Origin: an uncultured bacterium
Lineage (GTDB): Bacteria; Patescibacteriota; Minisyncoccia; Phycocordibacterales; DATDWN01
Direction of reading: 5' to 3'
Length of the DNA: 39,975 bases
Assembly: GCA_903861205.1 (NCBI GenBank)
Contig: CAIOTC010000020.1
Span: forward strand, 1 to 39,975
Shown here piece by piece: positions 1 to 10,280 of the stretch. The notes under the pieces are model-generated. The model searched no databases. It was not told the origin of the DNA and was given only the letters and a program-made list of their open reading frames with translations. Numbering within the stretch: the first letter of the stretch is position 1; each line of letters opens with the position of its first letter. The position numbers were made by a program, and so were the translations under genes.

Positions 1-133
1 GCTTCACTTGTCTGTGTGCGATGGGCAGAACCCACCTCAACCTCTCTTCTCCTATTGTCTTCGCCATATGTGTTGTCATTAGGCCATTCTAGGCCAAAAC
101 CCGCCATATGTGTGTACACATTACCGAAAGTGC

Positions 134-162
134 TTGACAAAAAGTTTGGGGTATGCTAGGCT
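134..162 (+). promoter_or_regulatory. Predicted promoter of a long non-coding transcript
   Basis: TTGACA (134-139), 17-nt spacer, TAGGCT (157-162) preceded by TG (extended -10). Confidence 0.6.
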
Positions 163-168
163 TATTCC

Positions 169-815
169 AGAACGATGGCCTGGGGTAATGCAACCCAATC
201 CAGGATTTCCATGAAGGAAAACATCGCGAACTTTCCGTTTACTTGATATGACGCGGAGAGACTTAGGGGGCCAGTGGGCGACTCTGAAAAATAATCGCAT
301 AGGTGCCAGACCGAAATTTGGCTAGGAGAATAGTAAAAGTAAATGGGAAATGTCTCGCCCTTTATCCCTTTCCAACACCCGTTACTACGGGTCGCGCTTG
401 GGAAGGACTATTGCATCCGAAAAAGGTAGAGGCCGGTAATGCCTGGCGACCGAAATCGTTCGGTGATCCCTTGGGGGACGAGATGAGAATCGTCGCCATG
501 CGGGTTCCCGCTAAACTGCCAGGCACTCGGCGATCCATTGAGGACGCCGCTTCAGAGCCGGCTCGCTTCGTTCACTCGACGCGGCGCGCTATAAGGCCAC
601 CCGGTTATCCGGCCAGGCTACATGCGGCCCCGTTTCGCGGGCCGGCTCTGCAACCACGCCGGGGGCGGGAAGAGTGCTCATTGAGCTCCCCCGCCTCCCG
701 GCACGTTCGTTCAAATATGATATAGTACGACAGCTCGGGTGTGTCCCGGGCAGCGAGTCCAGCGCCACTGGACAAAACAAACACGAGCGGTTCCACACGG
801 GACCGCTCTTTCTTT
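169..815 (+). ncRNA. Candidate large structured ncRNA, about 650 nt, family unknown
   Basis: Promoter at 134-162, terminator hairpin at 785-808 followed by TTTCTTTTT, no convincing ORF, several strong hairpins (CAGAGCCGGC/GCCGGCTCTG; GCCGGGGGCGGG/CCCGCCTCCCGGC; GTCCAGCGCCACTGGAC). Confidence 0.5.
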
Positions 816-817
816 TT
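785..817 (+). terminator. Rho-independent terminator
   Basis: GAGCGGTTCC-acac-GGGACCGCTC followed by TTTCTTTTT. Confidence 0.7.
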
Positions 818-853
818 GCAAAAAATTTTTTAATGCTCAAAATAAAATTTTTC

Positions 854-896
854 CACACCCGGTGATAACGTTGCTGCGCCGTTGACACCAGGTGAG
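854..896. repeat. 43-bp hairpin element, copy 1 (second copy inside priA)
   Basis: CACACCCGGTGATAACG-TTGCTGCGC-CGTTGACACCAGGTGAG; reverse complement of 31160-31202 with 3 differences. Confidence 0.85.
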
Positions 897-920
897 AAAA
901 AATTTTTCAAATTGGCACTT

Positions 921-1050
921 AACAAATTTTGTTTGGCTCGTGTTTTTTGAAAGAGTTTCGGACGACGGCGGTCGGAGAACGAGACGAAAAATCAGCAGAT
1001 TTTTACGGCGTCTCTTTCAAAAAATATGAGACAATAAGAAATTTGTGTTG
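921..1050. repeat. Structured palindromic intergenic element, copy A
   Basis: AACAAATTT-TGT...TAAG-AAATTTGTGTT ends; stem TTTTTTGAAAGAG/CTCTTTCAAAAAA; inner hairpin AAAAATC-AGCA-GATTTTT. Confidence 0.85.
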
Positions 1051-1632
1051 CTAAAACAAACTTTGAGTTTTTATTTCTTGGACCGGTTCCCAGTGTTTGG
1101 TGTCCAGTTTTATTTCTTTCATAAACGGTCCCTCTTTGAAAATAAGCTTATTATTTTTCTTGGCATACTCATACACATCTTTTGTGATTCGGACATCATC
1201 AATGCAATATTTTCGTATCTTTTCTATCTCGCCCTGGCGCCACCATGTCACCGCATCCAATCCGTTTCCGCTTTTGTGCGCACCAAACGTGCCCTCGGCG
1301 ATTTGGTCGAGCTTCATGCGCCGGCCGTAGGCGTTTTTAATTTCTTTCAAAATGTCCAGCGAACGAGTTTTGGACAAGTCTCCGCGTCCGGTTTTTTTGT
1401 AATATTTATTGAGCAAAGGAATGTCAAAATGTTCGCCGTTAAAAGTGATGAAAGTGTCGGCTTTTTCGAGCAGTTCCCAAAGCCGCGCGAAATCCTCCTG
1501 CAAAAAACTGTCGTAGGCGTTTGTTTCGTAGTCGTAAGTGCAGACTATGGAGATGTCCAAATCAACCGGATCGCTCGAGCCGACATCAGTGAAAATATTT
1601 CTAGTTTCAATATCAAAGACTACCTTCTTCAT
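1051..1632 (-). CDS. Ribonuclease H-like / DnaQ-like 3'-5' exonuclease domain protein
   Basis: ORF; VVFDIETRN, FNGEHFDIPLL and YCIDDVRIT exonuclease-like motifs; overlaps hisS by 4 bp. Confidence 0.75.
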   Translation of the reverse strand: MKKVVFDIETRNIFTDVGSSDPVDLDISIVCTYDYETNAYDSFLQEDFARLWELLEKADTFITFNGEHFDIPLLNKYYKKTGRGDLSKTRSLDILKEIKNAYGRRMKLDQIAEGTFGAHKSGNGLDAVTWWRQGEIEKIRKYCIDDVRITKDVYEYAKKNNKLIFKEGPFMKEIKLDTKHWEPVQEIKTQSLF

Positions 1633-2915
1633 TCAGATTTTTTGATTATTTCGGCAATTCCGGTGGCCGGTATTTTGTGTTCCGTGCCGGTTTTCATTTC
1701 TTTGAGTGTGAATGTTCCGCCAGCCACTTCGTTTTCACCAATAACCAAAACGTACGGAATTTTTTGTTTGTCGGCCGTTTTGACTTGATCGCCGATTTTT
1801 TTGTCGGAGAAATTGGTGGCGACTTTGACACCATTGGCGCGTAAAGTGGCGGCCAAGACTTCGGCATTTTCAGCAAATTTCGGTTCCATCGTGCAGATGA
1901 AAAGTTCGGCTGATGGCATGTATTCCGGCAGAAGTTTGTGTGTTTCCAAAAAGTCGCGAGCGGTAACATCTCCGGCGCCGAAACCGACAGTCGGGATTTT
2001 ACGCGCGCCAAAAATATTGAGCAAGTCGTCGTAGCGTCCACCGCCAAAAACGGAACGGTTGTTGTCCGGATGAGTGTCAAAAACTTCGAAGACAACACCG
2101 GTATAGTAGTCGAATCCGCGCATCAGTGTTGGATCAAAAACGATATTTTTAACGCCATTTTTCTCCAACTTTTCAATCAATTTAATCAGCCCCTCGGCGT
2201 TTTTGTTATCTTTACCAACGGTGTCCATGAACCTTTCGGCGCTGCCGATAACTCTGATGATTTCAGTGGTTTTGTCCGGAGTAATTTCGGAGAGGCTGGC
2301 TTCGAAAACGTCTGCTGGAATTTTGTTTTTCTTATCGATTATTTTGGCCACTTTTTGCGACTGTTCCGGTGTCAGAGAAAAATATTTGTACATGTCGTCG
2401 AGCAATTTTCGGCTGTTTAGTCTAATGACAAAGTCCTCGTCCTTTGCGCCGAATTTTTTCATGATTTGATAGGCGATGGTAATCACTTCCGCGTCGGCCT
2501 CATCGCTTTCCACACCGAACAAATCGACGTTGAGCTGCCAGTGCTCGCGCAGTCGTCCGCGTTGTGGTTTTTCGTATCGGAAAAGATTTGGAATGGAGTA
2601 CCATCGCAAAGGAAAAGACAAGTCATGCTGCCGAGCGGCCACCATGCGTGCAACGGTCGGTGTCATTTCCGGACGTAAAGTCACTTCGCGATCGCCACGA
2701 TCTTTGAAGGTGTATGTCTGCTCGTTTACAATTTCTTCGCCGGATTTGGCGCGATACAACTCGGCCGATTCCAAAATTGACGCGCCGTATTCGTTGTAAC
2801 CGAAACTTTCCGCCACTGATTTCCAGACGCCAAAAATATAGTTTTGGACGAACATGTCCTCGGGATAAAAATCGCGAACACCTTTATAAGAATCGGTCGA
2901 TATTTTAGTGGTCAT
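1629..2915 (-). CDS. hisS: Histidine--tRNA ligase
   Basis: Class II aaRS motifs LRPEMTPTVARMV, FRYEKPQRGRLREHWQLNVDLFG, GGGRYDDL, GFGAG. Confidence 0.95.
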   Translation of the reverse strand: MTTKISTDSYKGVRDFYPEDMFVQNYIFGVWKSVAESFGYNEYGASILESAELYRAKSGEEIVNEQTYTFKDRGDREVTLRPEMTPTVARMVAARQHDLSFPLRWYSIPNLFRYEKPQRGRLREHWQLNVDLFGVESDEADAEVITIAYQIMKKFGAKDEDFVIRLNSRKLLDDMYKYFSLTPEQSQKVAKIIDKKNKIPADVFEASLSEITPDKTTEIIRVIGSAERFMDTVGKDNKNAEGLIKLIEKLEKNGVKNIVFDPTLMRGFDYYTGVVFEVFDTHPDNNRSVFGGGRYDDLLNIFGARKIPTVGFGAGDVTARDFLETHKLLPEYMPSAELFICTMEPKFAENAEVLAATLRANGVKVATNFSDKKIGDQVKTADKQKIPYVLVIGENEVAGGTFTLKEMKTGTEHKIPATGIAEIIKKSE

Positions 2916-2964
2916 AACGGTATTGTACCAAATATTCGTTTTTTATGGTAGGGTATAGGAATAA

Positions 2965-3080
2965 TTTTCAAGTAGCAATTTCCAATTTTCAATAAATGGC
3001 CCAATTTATCAATTTGAACAATTGATTCATTGAATAATTCATTGGAAATTGAAAATTGTAAATTGATCAATTTATTCAAT
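2965..3080. repeat. AT-rich imperfect palindromic intergenic repeat, copy 1
   Basis: TTTTCAAGTAGCAATTTCCAATTTTCAATAAATG ... TTCATTGGAAATTGAAAATTGTAAATTG; second copy at 35839-35963. Confidence 0.75.
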
Positions 3081-3081
3081 T

Positions 3082-3843
3082 ATGATTGAAAACCTTACCA
3101 ACGATATTCATATTTTGTACAAAAAGCTCGGCGAGACGCCTTTCGAGTGTGTTTGGCGATATAAGAGAGAAAACCCGCTTTTTACCAACATTCCAATGAC
3201 TTACGCTGGGCGGCTCGATCCGATGGCCGAAGGGTTGCTTTTGGTCCTTTCCGGCGAAGCGCTTCGGGACAAAGAAAAATATTTGGGTTTGCCGAAATGT
3301 TACGAATTTGAAATTTTGTGGGAATTTGAAACAGACACACTGGACGTTCTGGGCATGGCTTCTCTCGATGATATTTCCATTTTTCCGACAGTGGAAGATG
3401 TGGAAGAAAATATAAAAAAATCTACCGGAAAATTCGAGCAGTTTTATCCGGCCTATTCGTCGCAGCCAGTTTCCGGTAAACCACTTATTCAGTGGTCGCG
3501 CGAAGGCAGAATAAGCGAAGTGGAAATTCCGTCGCACATCGTTGAAATTTTCGGCGCCGAATACATTTCGCGCAGATTTGAAAACGGAAAAGATTTGCTC
3601 GACACGGTCAAATCCAGAATTTCTTTGGTCACCGGCGATTTCCGCCAGGAAAAAATTCTGGCGCAGTGGAAAAAAATTCTGGAACCGAACGCGGACAAGC
3701 AGTTTGCCATCGACACTGTCAAAGTAAATGTTTCCGGCGGTTTTTACGTTCGCCAATTTGTCGCTGACTTGGCAAAATCTTTGAATACAAAAGCTCTGAC
3801 CTACCACATTTTGCGGACAGAAGTAGGGGAATTCACCCTGTGA
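3082..3843 (+). CDS. truB: tRNA pseudouridine synthase B family protein
   Basis: YAGRLDPMAEGLLLVLSGEA catalytic motif. Confidence 0.9.
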   Translation: MIENLTNDIHILYKKLGETPFECVWRYKRENPLFTNIPMTYAGRLDPMAEGLLLVLSGEALRDKEKYLGLPKCYEFEILWEFETDTLDVLGMASLDDISIFPTVEDVEENIKKSTGKFEQFYPAYSSQPVSGKPLIQWSREGRISEVEIPSHIVEIFGAEYISRRFENGKDLLDTVKSRISLVTGDFRQEKILAQWKKILEPNADKQFAIDTVKVNVSGGFYVRQFVADLAKSLNTKALTYHILRTEVGEFTL

Positions 3844-3891
3844 TATACGTTCGCTTCGCAAACGTTAGGCCTTCGGCCTATATCACAGGGT
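3835..3891. repeat. Three-way-junction-like nested palindrome at the truB stop codon
   Basis: ACCCTGTGATATA (3835-3847) / TATATCACAGGGT (3879-3891) perfect 13-bp arms enclosing ACGTTcGCttcGCaAACGT and TAGGCC-ttc-GGCCTA. Confidence 0.75.
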
Positions 3892-3918
3892 TGACTTATT
3901 ATTTGATAATGTTAGAAT
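3891..3918 (+). promoter_or_regulatory. Predicted promoter
   Basis: TTGACT, 16-nt spacer, TAGAAT. Confidence 0.55.
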
Positions 3919-3924
3919 GGCCGT

Positions 3925-4175
3925 CAGAAGTTAATTCACCGAAGGAGTTTTTAGTGGACCAAAACGCAGTGTTGTTTTGTGCCAGGCGGCGTAGGATCAT
4001 TTTTGCCTTTTTTCTGAGAACGGAGGGCAAAAACCGACGGCGTGCCAGGATACAAAGGAGTTTCAGCGGGGAAACTCGTCGCAGATCGCCCCGTAGGTCA
4101 CGTCATAGTTAGTTAGTCCTTCTGGTGGGAGTTGTTTGCCGGTTACCCTTGCTTGGGTGGCCGGTTTTTTTATGC
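3925..4175 (+). ncRNA. Candidate structured ncRNA (about 250 nt)
   Basis: Promoter at 3891-3918; hairpins TTTTTGCC.../GGCAAAAA and GAGTTTC-agcgg-GGAAACTC; GAAGGA near the 5' end pairs with TCCTTC near the 3' end; ends in CCGGTTACCC-ttgctt-GGGTGGCCGG-TTTTTTT. Confidence 0.45.
4136..4175 (+). terminator. Rho-independent terminator
   Basis: GCCGGTTACCCTTGCTTGGGTGGCCGG followed by TTTTTTT. Confidence 0.7.
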
Positions 4176-4243
4176 AAACCCCTTATCCACCGTTTTCTTG
4201 CGTTTATTTTCATGTAGTGATTAAATATGGGAGGAGGTGTCCA

Positions 4244-4576
4244 GTGAGAGAAAGAAAGCACACTTTGGTCACGATCTTGAGGAACTGTCGTTTGCGATCG
4301 AAGATTTCTCAAAGAGAGTTGGCTCGAACCGCCAACATTCCTGACCACTATGTCCGCGCCCTTGAGGGTCGCGAAGAGTTGCCCAAAAGGGATGTGCTTT
4401 TCAGAATTGCTTTCACGTTGTTTTTGCACAAAAAAGAAAAGAAAGAAGTATTTGCAATAATTCACGAAATTTGTGAAGTTCGACGAGAGAGACGACATCG
4501 GATTAATAAACTGCGCAGGAAGTTGAACAATTCTGACGCGGTGCGATTGCGAAGGATTTCGTCGAGACGATTTTAA
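4244..4576 (+). CDS. XRE-family helix-turn-helix protein
   Basis: Probable GTG start with GGGAGGAGGT upstream; LRNCRLRSKISQRELARTANIPDHYVRALEGREELPKRDVLFRIA resembles an XRE HTH. Confidence 0.7.
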   Translation: MRERKHTLVTILRNCRLRSKISQRELARTANIPDHYVRALEGREELPKRDVLFRIAFTLFLHKKEKKEVFAIIHEICEVRRERRHRINKLRRKLNNSDAVRLRRISSRRF

Positions 4577-4591
4577 TTTGAGCTCGTACAA

Positions 4592-4625
4592 AAAACTCCC
4601 AGCCTGCTACGGTTGGGAGTTATTT
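4592..4625. terminator. Bidirectional terminator
   Basis: AAAAACTCCCA-gcctgctacggt-TGGGAGTTATTTT. Confidence 0.7.
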
Positions 4626-6421
4626 TATTTCTTTGTCAACTTTTTTCGGAGACGCACGGATTTTGGAGTGATTTCGATGAATTCGTCGTCGTTCATTATT
4701 TCCATCGCTTTTTCGATGTCCAAGGAAAGGGTGGCTGCCAGATAAACGGCGTCGTCGGAGCCACTGGCTCGCATGTTGGTGAGCTGTTTGCCTTTGGTTG
4801 GATTGACGGACAGGTCGTCGCCTTTGGAAGCGTTGCCGATGACCATGCCTTCGTAAACTTCATCGCCTGGCGCGACATAAAGCGTACCGCGCTGTTGCAA
4901 GTTGTCGAGCGCGAAGGCCAAAACCTTTCCTTTCATCATCGAAACCATCGAGCCGAGATGAGTTTTTTTGATGTCGCCGACATGCGGGCGAAATTCGATG
5001 AAGCGGCTGGACATGATGCCTTTGCCTTTTGTATCGACGATGAATTGTCCGCGATAACCGAGCAGTCCGCGAGTTGGCATTTCCAGAATAATTCTTTGCG
5101 TGCCGATTTCTTGTTTGATGTTTGTCAAAATTCCTTTGCGCGAAGTCAACGTGGAAATAACGGTGCTGGCCGATTCGTCGGGCACGTCGATAACCACTTC
5201 CTCGAAAGGTTCAGTTTGGACACCGTCAATTTCTTTGATGATAACGTGCGGTTGAGAAACTTGGAGTTCGTAACCTTCGCGACGCATGTTTTCGAGCAGG
5301 ATGGCTATGTGCAATTCGCCTCGGCCGAAAACGGTAAAACCGTCCAGACTCGACGCTACGTTGAAATCCACTTTCAGTCCGACGTTGACTTCCAGCTCTC
5401 GCTCGAGTCGCTCGCGGATTTGTCGGCCGGTGACGAATTTTCCCTCACGTCCGGCGAAAGGCGAGTCGTTAACCAGGAAGTTCAGTGAAATTGTTGGCTC
5501 GTCGATGTTGATCGATGGCAGGGCAACGGCGTTTTCATCTTTGCAAATCGTGTCGCCGATATAAATAGTCGGAAGCCCAGCCACCATGACGATGTCGCCG
5601 GCCACCGCTTGCTCAACTTCGACGCGTTTGATTCCTTCGAATGTAAAAAGTTTGGTAATTTTTCCGGACACGGTGTCCTTGTTGTGCTGTTTGAAAAAAA
5701 TATTTTCGCCGGTTTTGATGGTGCCTTCGTAGACGCGGCAAATAGCCATGCGACCGAGGAAGTTGTCGTAAGCTAGGTTGAATGCCTGAAGTCGAGCGGG
5801 TAAATCGAGATTGCTTTCGGCGGGAGGAACTTCGCGCAAAATGGTGTCGAGCAGCGGAGTCAAATCTTTTGATTCGTCGGCCAGGTTCATTTTGGCGATC
5901 CCTTCGCGGCCGATTGCGTAAACAGTGGTGAAGTCGAGTTGCTCGTCGTTTGCGCCGAGTTCCATGAAAAGTTCGAGAACCATTTCGTGCGTTTCCGCCG
6001 GTCGGGCCGCTGATTTGTCGATTTTGTTGATGACAACAATTGGTTTGAGGCCGAGCTCGAGAGATTTTTTGAGCACGAAGCGGGTTTGTGGCATCGGACC
6101 TTCCTGGGCGTCGACGACGAGGAGAACGGTGTCGATACTGCGCAAAACACGCTCAACCTCGCTTCCGAAATCGGCGTGGCCGGGAGTGTCAACGATGTTG
6201 ATTTTTGTGGTTGGCTTGTCCTGCGTAGCATTTTGCGGAGCAGGATAATAGACAGAAGTATTTTTGGCATAGATGGTAATACCGCGCTCCAGCTCCAGTG
6301 CGTTCGAATCCATGGTCACGTTGGCGTCGGTCACCATGCCGGTCTGGCGCATCAAAGCGTCGGTCAGTTTGGTCTTACCGTGGTCGACGTGGGCTATGAT
6401 TGCTATGTTGCGAATTTCCAT
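4625..6421 (-). CDS. typA: Ribosome-associated translational GTPase TypA/BipA
   Basis: [33 protein letters not shown]-terminal TypA sequence [22 protein letters not shown]. Confidence 0.95.
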   Translation of the reverse strand: MEIRNIAIIAHVDHGKTKLTDALMRQTGMVTDANVTMDSNALELERGITIYAKNTSVYYPAPQNATQDKPTTKINIVDTPGHADFGSEVERVLRSIDTVLLVVDAQEGPMPQTRFVLKKSLELGLKPIVVINKIDKSAARPAETHEMVLELFMELGANDEQLDFTTVYAIGREGIAKMNLADESKDLTPLLDTILREVPPAESNLDLPARLQAFNLAYDNFLGRMAICRVYEGTIKTGENIFFKQHNKDTVSGKITKLFTFEGIKRVEVEQAVAGDIVMVAGLPTIYIGDTICKDENAVALPSINIDEPTISLNFLVNDSPFAGREGKFVTGRQIRERLERELEVNVGLKVDFNVASSLDGFTVFGRGELHIAILLENMRREGYELQVSQPHVIIKEIDGVQTEPFEEVVIDVPDESASTVISTLTSRKGILTNIKQEIGTQRIILEMPTRGLLGYRGQFIVDTKGKGIMSSRFIEFRPHVGDIKKTHLGSMVSMMKGKVLAFALDNLQQRGTLYVAPGDEVYEGMVIGNASKGDDLSVNPTKGKQLTNMRASGSDDAVYLAATLSLDIEKAMEIMNDDEFIEITPKSVRLRKKLTKK

Positions 6422-6435
6422 ATATTTGTTTTGCA

Positions 6436-6607
6436 AAATCTCTTACGAGCTCGCATCATTTTCGAGACAAAACAATGCTTCCCGCCTTACAGGCGCAGTA
6501 CACCTTTTCGACTTTTTGATTACAAAAATTCTGAAAAGGTCTTGCAAAGCTGTAACACAGCTTCTCACCTGCGAAGTCTCAAAAATGATGCGACCTCGAC
6601 GAGATTT
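6436..6607. repeat. Structured palindromic intergenic element, copy E
   Basis: AAATCT-CTTA-CGAGCTCGCATCATTTTCGAGAC / GTCTCAAAAATGATGCGACCTCG-ACG-AGATTT; inner core related to 31632-31714. Confidence 0.85.
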
Positions 6608-6695
6608 TTCAACCCCAACTCATTCAAAAACCGCCCGAGCGGTACATGAAGTTCCATTAAAGCATAAAAACACTCAAAAAGTCAAATCGTCGCTA

Positions 6696-6824
6696 AACAA
6701 ATTTTGTCGAGCCAAAGCAATTTTGGAGGCTCACGGACGGCGGCGGCCGGAGTGCGAGCGCCAAAATCAGCAGATTTTGGACGCGTACTCCAAAATTGCT
6801 TTGGCTCGTAAGAAATTTGTGTTG
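6696..6824. repeat. Structured palindromic intergenic element, copy B
   Basis: AACAAATTT-TGT-CGAGCCAAAGCAATTTTGGAG / CTCCAAAATTGCTTTGGCTCG-TAAG-AAATTTGT; 21-bp perfect stem; inner CCAAAATC-AGCA-GATTTTGG. Confidence 0.9.
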
Positions 6825-6859
6825 TGGATAGTGTTACTTTTGCTATACTATATATACAT

Positions 6860-7114
6860 ATGCCAATTCAATCTCCTCAACTTACATTACCGACGTTACC
6901 TTTTGGAAAGTTTGCTTTTTTGTTGAACGCACCAGTGATGCTTGTAATTTTTGCTCTGTTTTTTATTTGCCATACCATTGTCAGCATCGTCCTATTTTAT
7001 CACTGGTCGGCATACGGAATGAAGCACCGCGGAATTTTGGTCGTTGAAGTTTTATATACAGTTGTTTCTGTTGGACTTTTTGCTGTCGCCAGTTTGGCAC
7101 TTTATTATTTCTGA
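6860..7114 (+). CDS. Small membrane protein, two predicted TM segments
   Basis: ORF with two hydrophobic stretches; function unknown. Confidence 0.6.
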   Translation: MPIQSPQLTLPTLPFGKFAFLLNAPVMLVIFALFFICHTIVSIVLFYHWSAYGMKHRGILVVEVLYTVVSVGLFAVASLALYYF

Positions 7115-7235
7115 AAATCAAAATAATTTTAAATTTAGAATTTAAAATTTTCACTTAATTTTCAATGATTAAATTTAAAAATTTTAAATTAATTTTAAAT
7201 TATAAATTCTAAATTTTAAATTGTATTTTAATATC

Positions 7236-7862
7236 ATGTCTGACTTTAAAAATTTACACTTGGATCCCGGTGAGCATGTCATTTTGGAAGTTCGCAAGCA
7301 CTGGATCGTTTTTGCCGGCATTGCCGTTTCCATGCTTTTTGCCATGATTTTGCCACTGGCAGTTTTTGTAGCGGTTAAAATTTTCATGCCGCAAGTTTTT
7401 AATGTGATCAATTTTCCCGAGAGTTTTAATGTTTCAGCTTTCGTTTTATTTTTCTACTGCTTGTGGGTTTTATTTCTCTGGGCGTCGTTTTTCGTGCAGT
7501 GGACGAAATATTATTTGGACGTTTGGTATGTGACGGAAAAAAGAATAATCGATATTTCCCAGAAAAAAATTTTTGACCGTGAGATTTCCAATCTGCGTTT
7601 CGACAAAATTCAAGACATTACTATCGACGTGCGCGGATTTATCCCGACATTTCTGGGTTTTGGAAATATCAAAGTGGAGACAGCCAGCGAAGAAGGTTTT
7701 GATTTTGTCATGAATACAGTCCGCCATCCTGACGAAGTTCGGCGAGTTATTTTTAGCCAGCACAACGAAATAGGGGATTCGCCGGTTCAATATGCCAAAG
7801 AAACTGCTGAGGCGGAAGTGAACGAGGCGAACGAGGCAAATGGGGCGAAAGAAAACTCCTAA
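7236..7862 (+). CDS. Bacterial PH-domain membrane protein (YdbS/YdbT-like)
   Basis: Two TM segments followed by YYLDVWYVTEKRIIDISQKKIFDREISNLRFDKIQDITIDVRGF. Confidence 0.75.
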   Translation: MSDFKNLHLDPGEHVILEVRKHWIVFAGIAVSMLFAMILPLAVFVAVKIFMPQVFNVINFPESFNVSAFVLFFYCLWVLFLWASFFVQWTKYYLDVWYVTEKRIIDISQKKIFDREISNLRFDKIQDITIDVRGFIPTFLGFGNIKVETASEEGFDFVMNTVRHPDEVRRVIFSQHNEIGDSPVQYAKETAEAEVNEANEANGAKENS

Positions 7863-7863
7863 T

Positions 7864-7932
7864 TACACCACATTTTAAAAATTACAAAGACGGCCATTGT
7901 AGTTGTTGATTTTGTGGTGTAGTTTTTTGTTG
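7864..7932. terminator. Hairpin terminator
   Basis: TACACCACA ... TTGTGGTGTA followed by GTTTTTTG. Confidence 0.55.
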
Positions 7933-7957
7933 TTTTTATGGGTGCGTGATACAATGA

Positions 7958-9313
<1,356 letters not shown>

Positions 9314-9323
9314 AAATATTCAA

Positions 9324-10067
9324 ATGTCAAAAATAATTTTACTTCGTCATGGTTTGAGCCAGTGGAATTTGGAAAATAAATTTACCGGTTGGACTGATGT
9401 GCCGCTTGCACCACAGGGAGAAGAAGAAGCTAAAAGAGCAGGAGAATTGGTAAAAAATTCAGACATTAAATTTGACTTAGCCTTCTGCTCTGTTTTGGAG
9501 AGAGCAATAAAAACTTTGAATATTGTTTTGAAAGAAATTGGTGAAGAAGAAATTCCTAAAATTTTTTCTTGGCGGTTGAATGAAAGACATTATGGCGTGC
9601 TTCAAGGTTTGAACAAAAAAGAAATCGCCGAAAAATATGGCGACGAGCAGACAAATCTGTGGCGTCGGTCGTATGATGTTCGTCCGCCACTCTTGTCTTC
9701 GGACGATCCGACCGCTCCGAAAAATCAGGAAAAGTATAAAGATATTCCAGCTGGGGAGTTACCTTTGGGTGAATCCCTCAAAGATTGCGAAGCCAGGGTT
9801 ATGCCTTTGTGGTACGATGAAATTTTACCAAAAATAAAAGATGGTAAAAACATTTTAATTAGCCTTAGCGGAAATTCGTGCCGGGCGATTGTAAAAAACC
9901 TTGATAATATTTCTGATGGTGAAATTGCCGGATTAAATATTCCCACCGCCGAACCACTGGTTTATGAATTTGACGAAAATGGAAATCAGATCAAACATTA
10001 TTATTTATCGCCGGAAGATGTCATTACCGCCAAAATAGAATCAGTTAAAAAGCAAAGCAAGGTGTGA
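9324..10067 (+). CDS. gpmA: 2,3-bisphosphoglycerate-dependent phosphoglycerate mutase
   Basis: LLRHGLSQWNLENKFTGWTDVPL; RLNERHYGVLQGLNK. Confidence 0.96.
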   Translation: MSKIILLRHGLSQWNLENKFTGWTDVPLAPQGEEEAKRAGELVKNSDIKFDLAFCSVLERAIKTLNIVLKEIGEEEIPKIFSWRLNERHYGVLQGLNKKEIAEKYGDEQTNLWRRSYDVRPPLLSSDDPTAPKNQEKYKDIPAGELPLGESLKDCEARVMPLWYDEILPKIKDGKNILISLSGNSCRAIVKNLDNISDGEIAGLNIPTAEPLVYEFDENGNQIKHYYLSPEDVITAKIESVKKQSKV

Positions 10068-10070
10068 GTT

Positions 10071-10249
10071 ACAAAATTTCGTTGAGCCACCACTTTTCTG
10101 GCACATTGCGCAGACAATTTAGAAAACAACGACGCAGCTGTGCGGGGCACACAGCGAGAAGATTGTTTTCTTAGATTGGCGAGCAGGAAGAAAAATCGCA
10201 GCAGCGATTTATTCTGGTGACGGAAAAGTGGTGGGTCGTAAGAAATTTA
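10071..10249. repeat. Structured palindromic intergenic element, copy C
   Basis: AAATTT-CGT-TGAGCCACCACTTTTCTGGCAC / GTGACGGAAAAGTGGTGGGTCG-TAAG-AAATTT; inner AAATCGC-AGCA-GCGATTT. Confidence 0.85.
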
Positions 10250-10280
10250 ATAACTCGGAATTGTGTAGTAAAATATATTC

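Noticed and set aside
303-725. ORF of 140 aa in the first kilobase (and overlapping ORFs 589-888, 674-865)
   Set aside because: No recognisable domain; the region has a promoter, GC-rich hairpins and a terminator typical of a structured RNA; translations look random.
169-815. tmRNA or RNase P RNA
   Set aside because: No tRNA-like TTCGA arm or CCA end, no tag ORF ending in ALAA, and no RNase P conserved region (GAGGAAAGTCC) seen by eye; a covariance search is still needed.
921-1050. Integron attC site
   Set aside because: Long imperfect palindromes are reminiscent, and ACTTAAC fits RYYYAAC at one end of copy A, but the other end and the other copies lack GTTRRRY/RYYYAAC and no integrase gene is visible.
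1045-1788. Long ORFs opposite hisS, truB and typA (for example 1045-1788 +, 3076-3861 -, 4613-5488 +)
   Set aside because: Antisense to well-supported conserved genes; no domain-like sequence.
3834-3843. TGA recoding as in Gracilibacteria/SR1
   Set aside because: truB and proS end at TGA at expected protein lengths, so TGA is a stop here.
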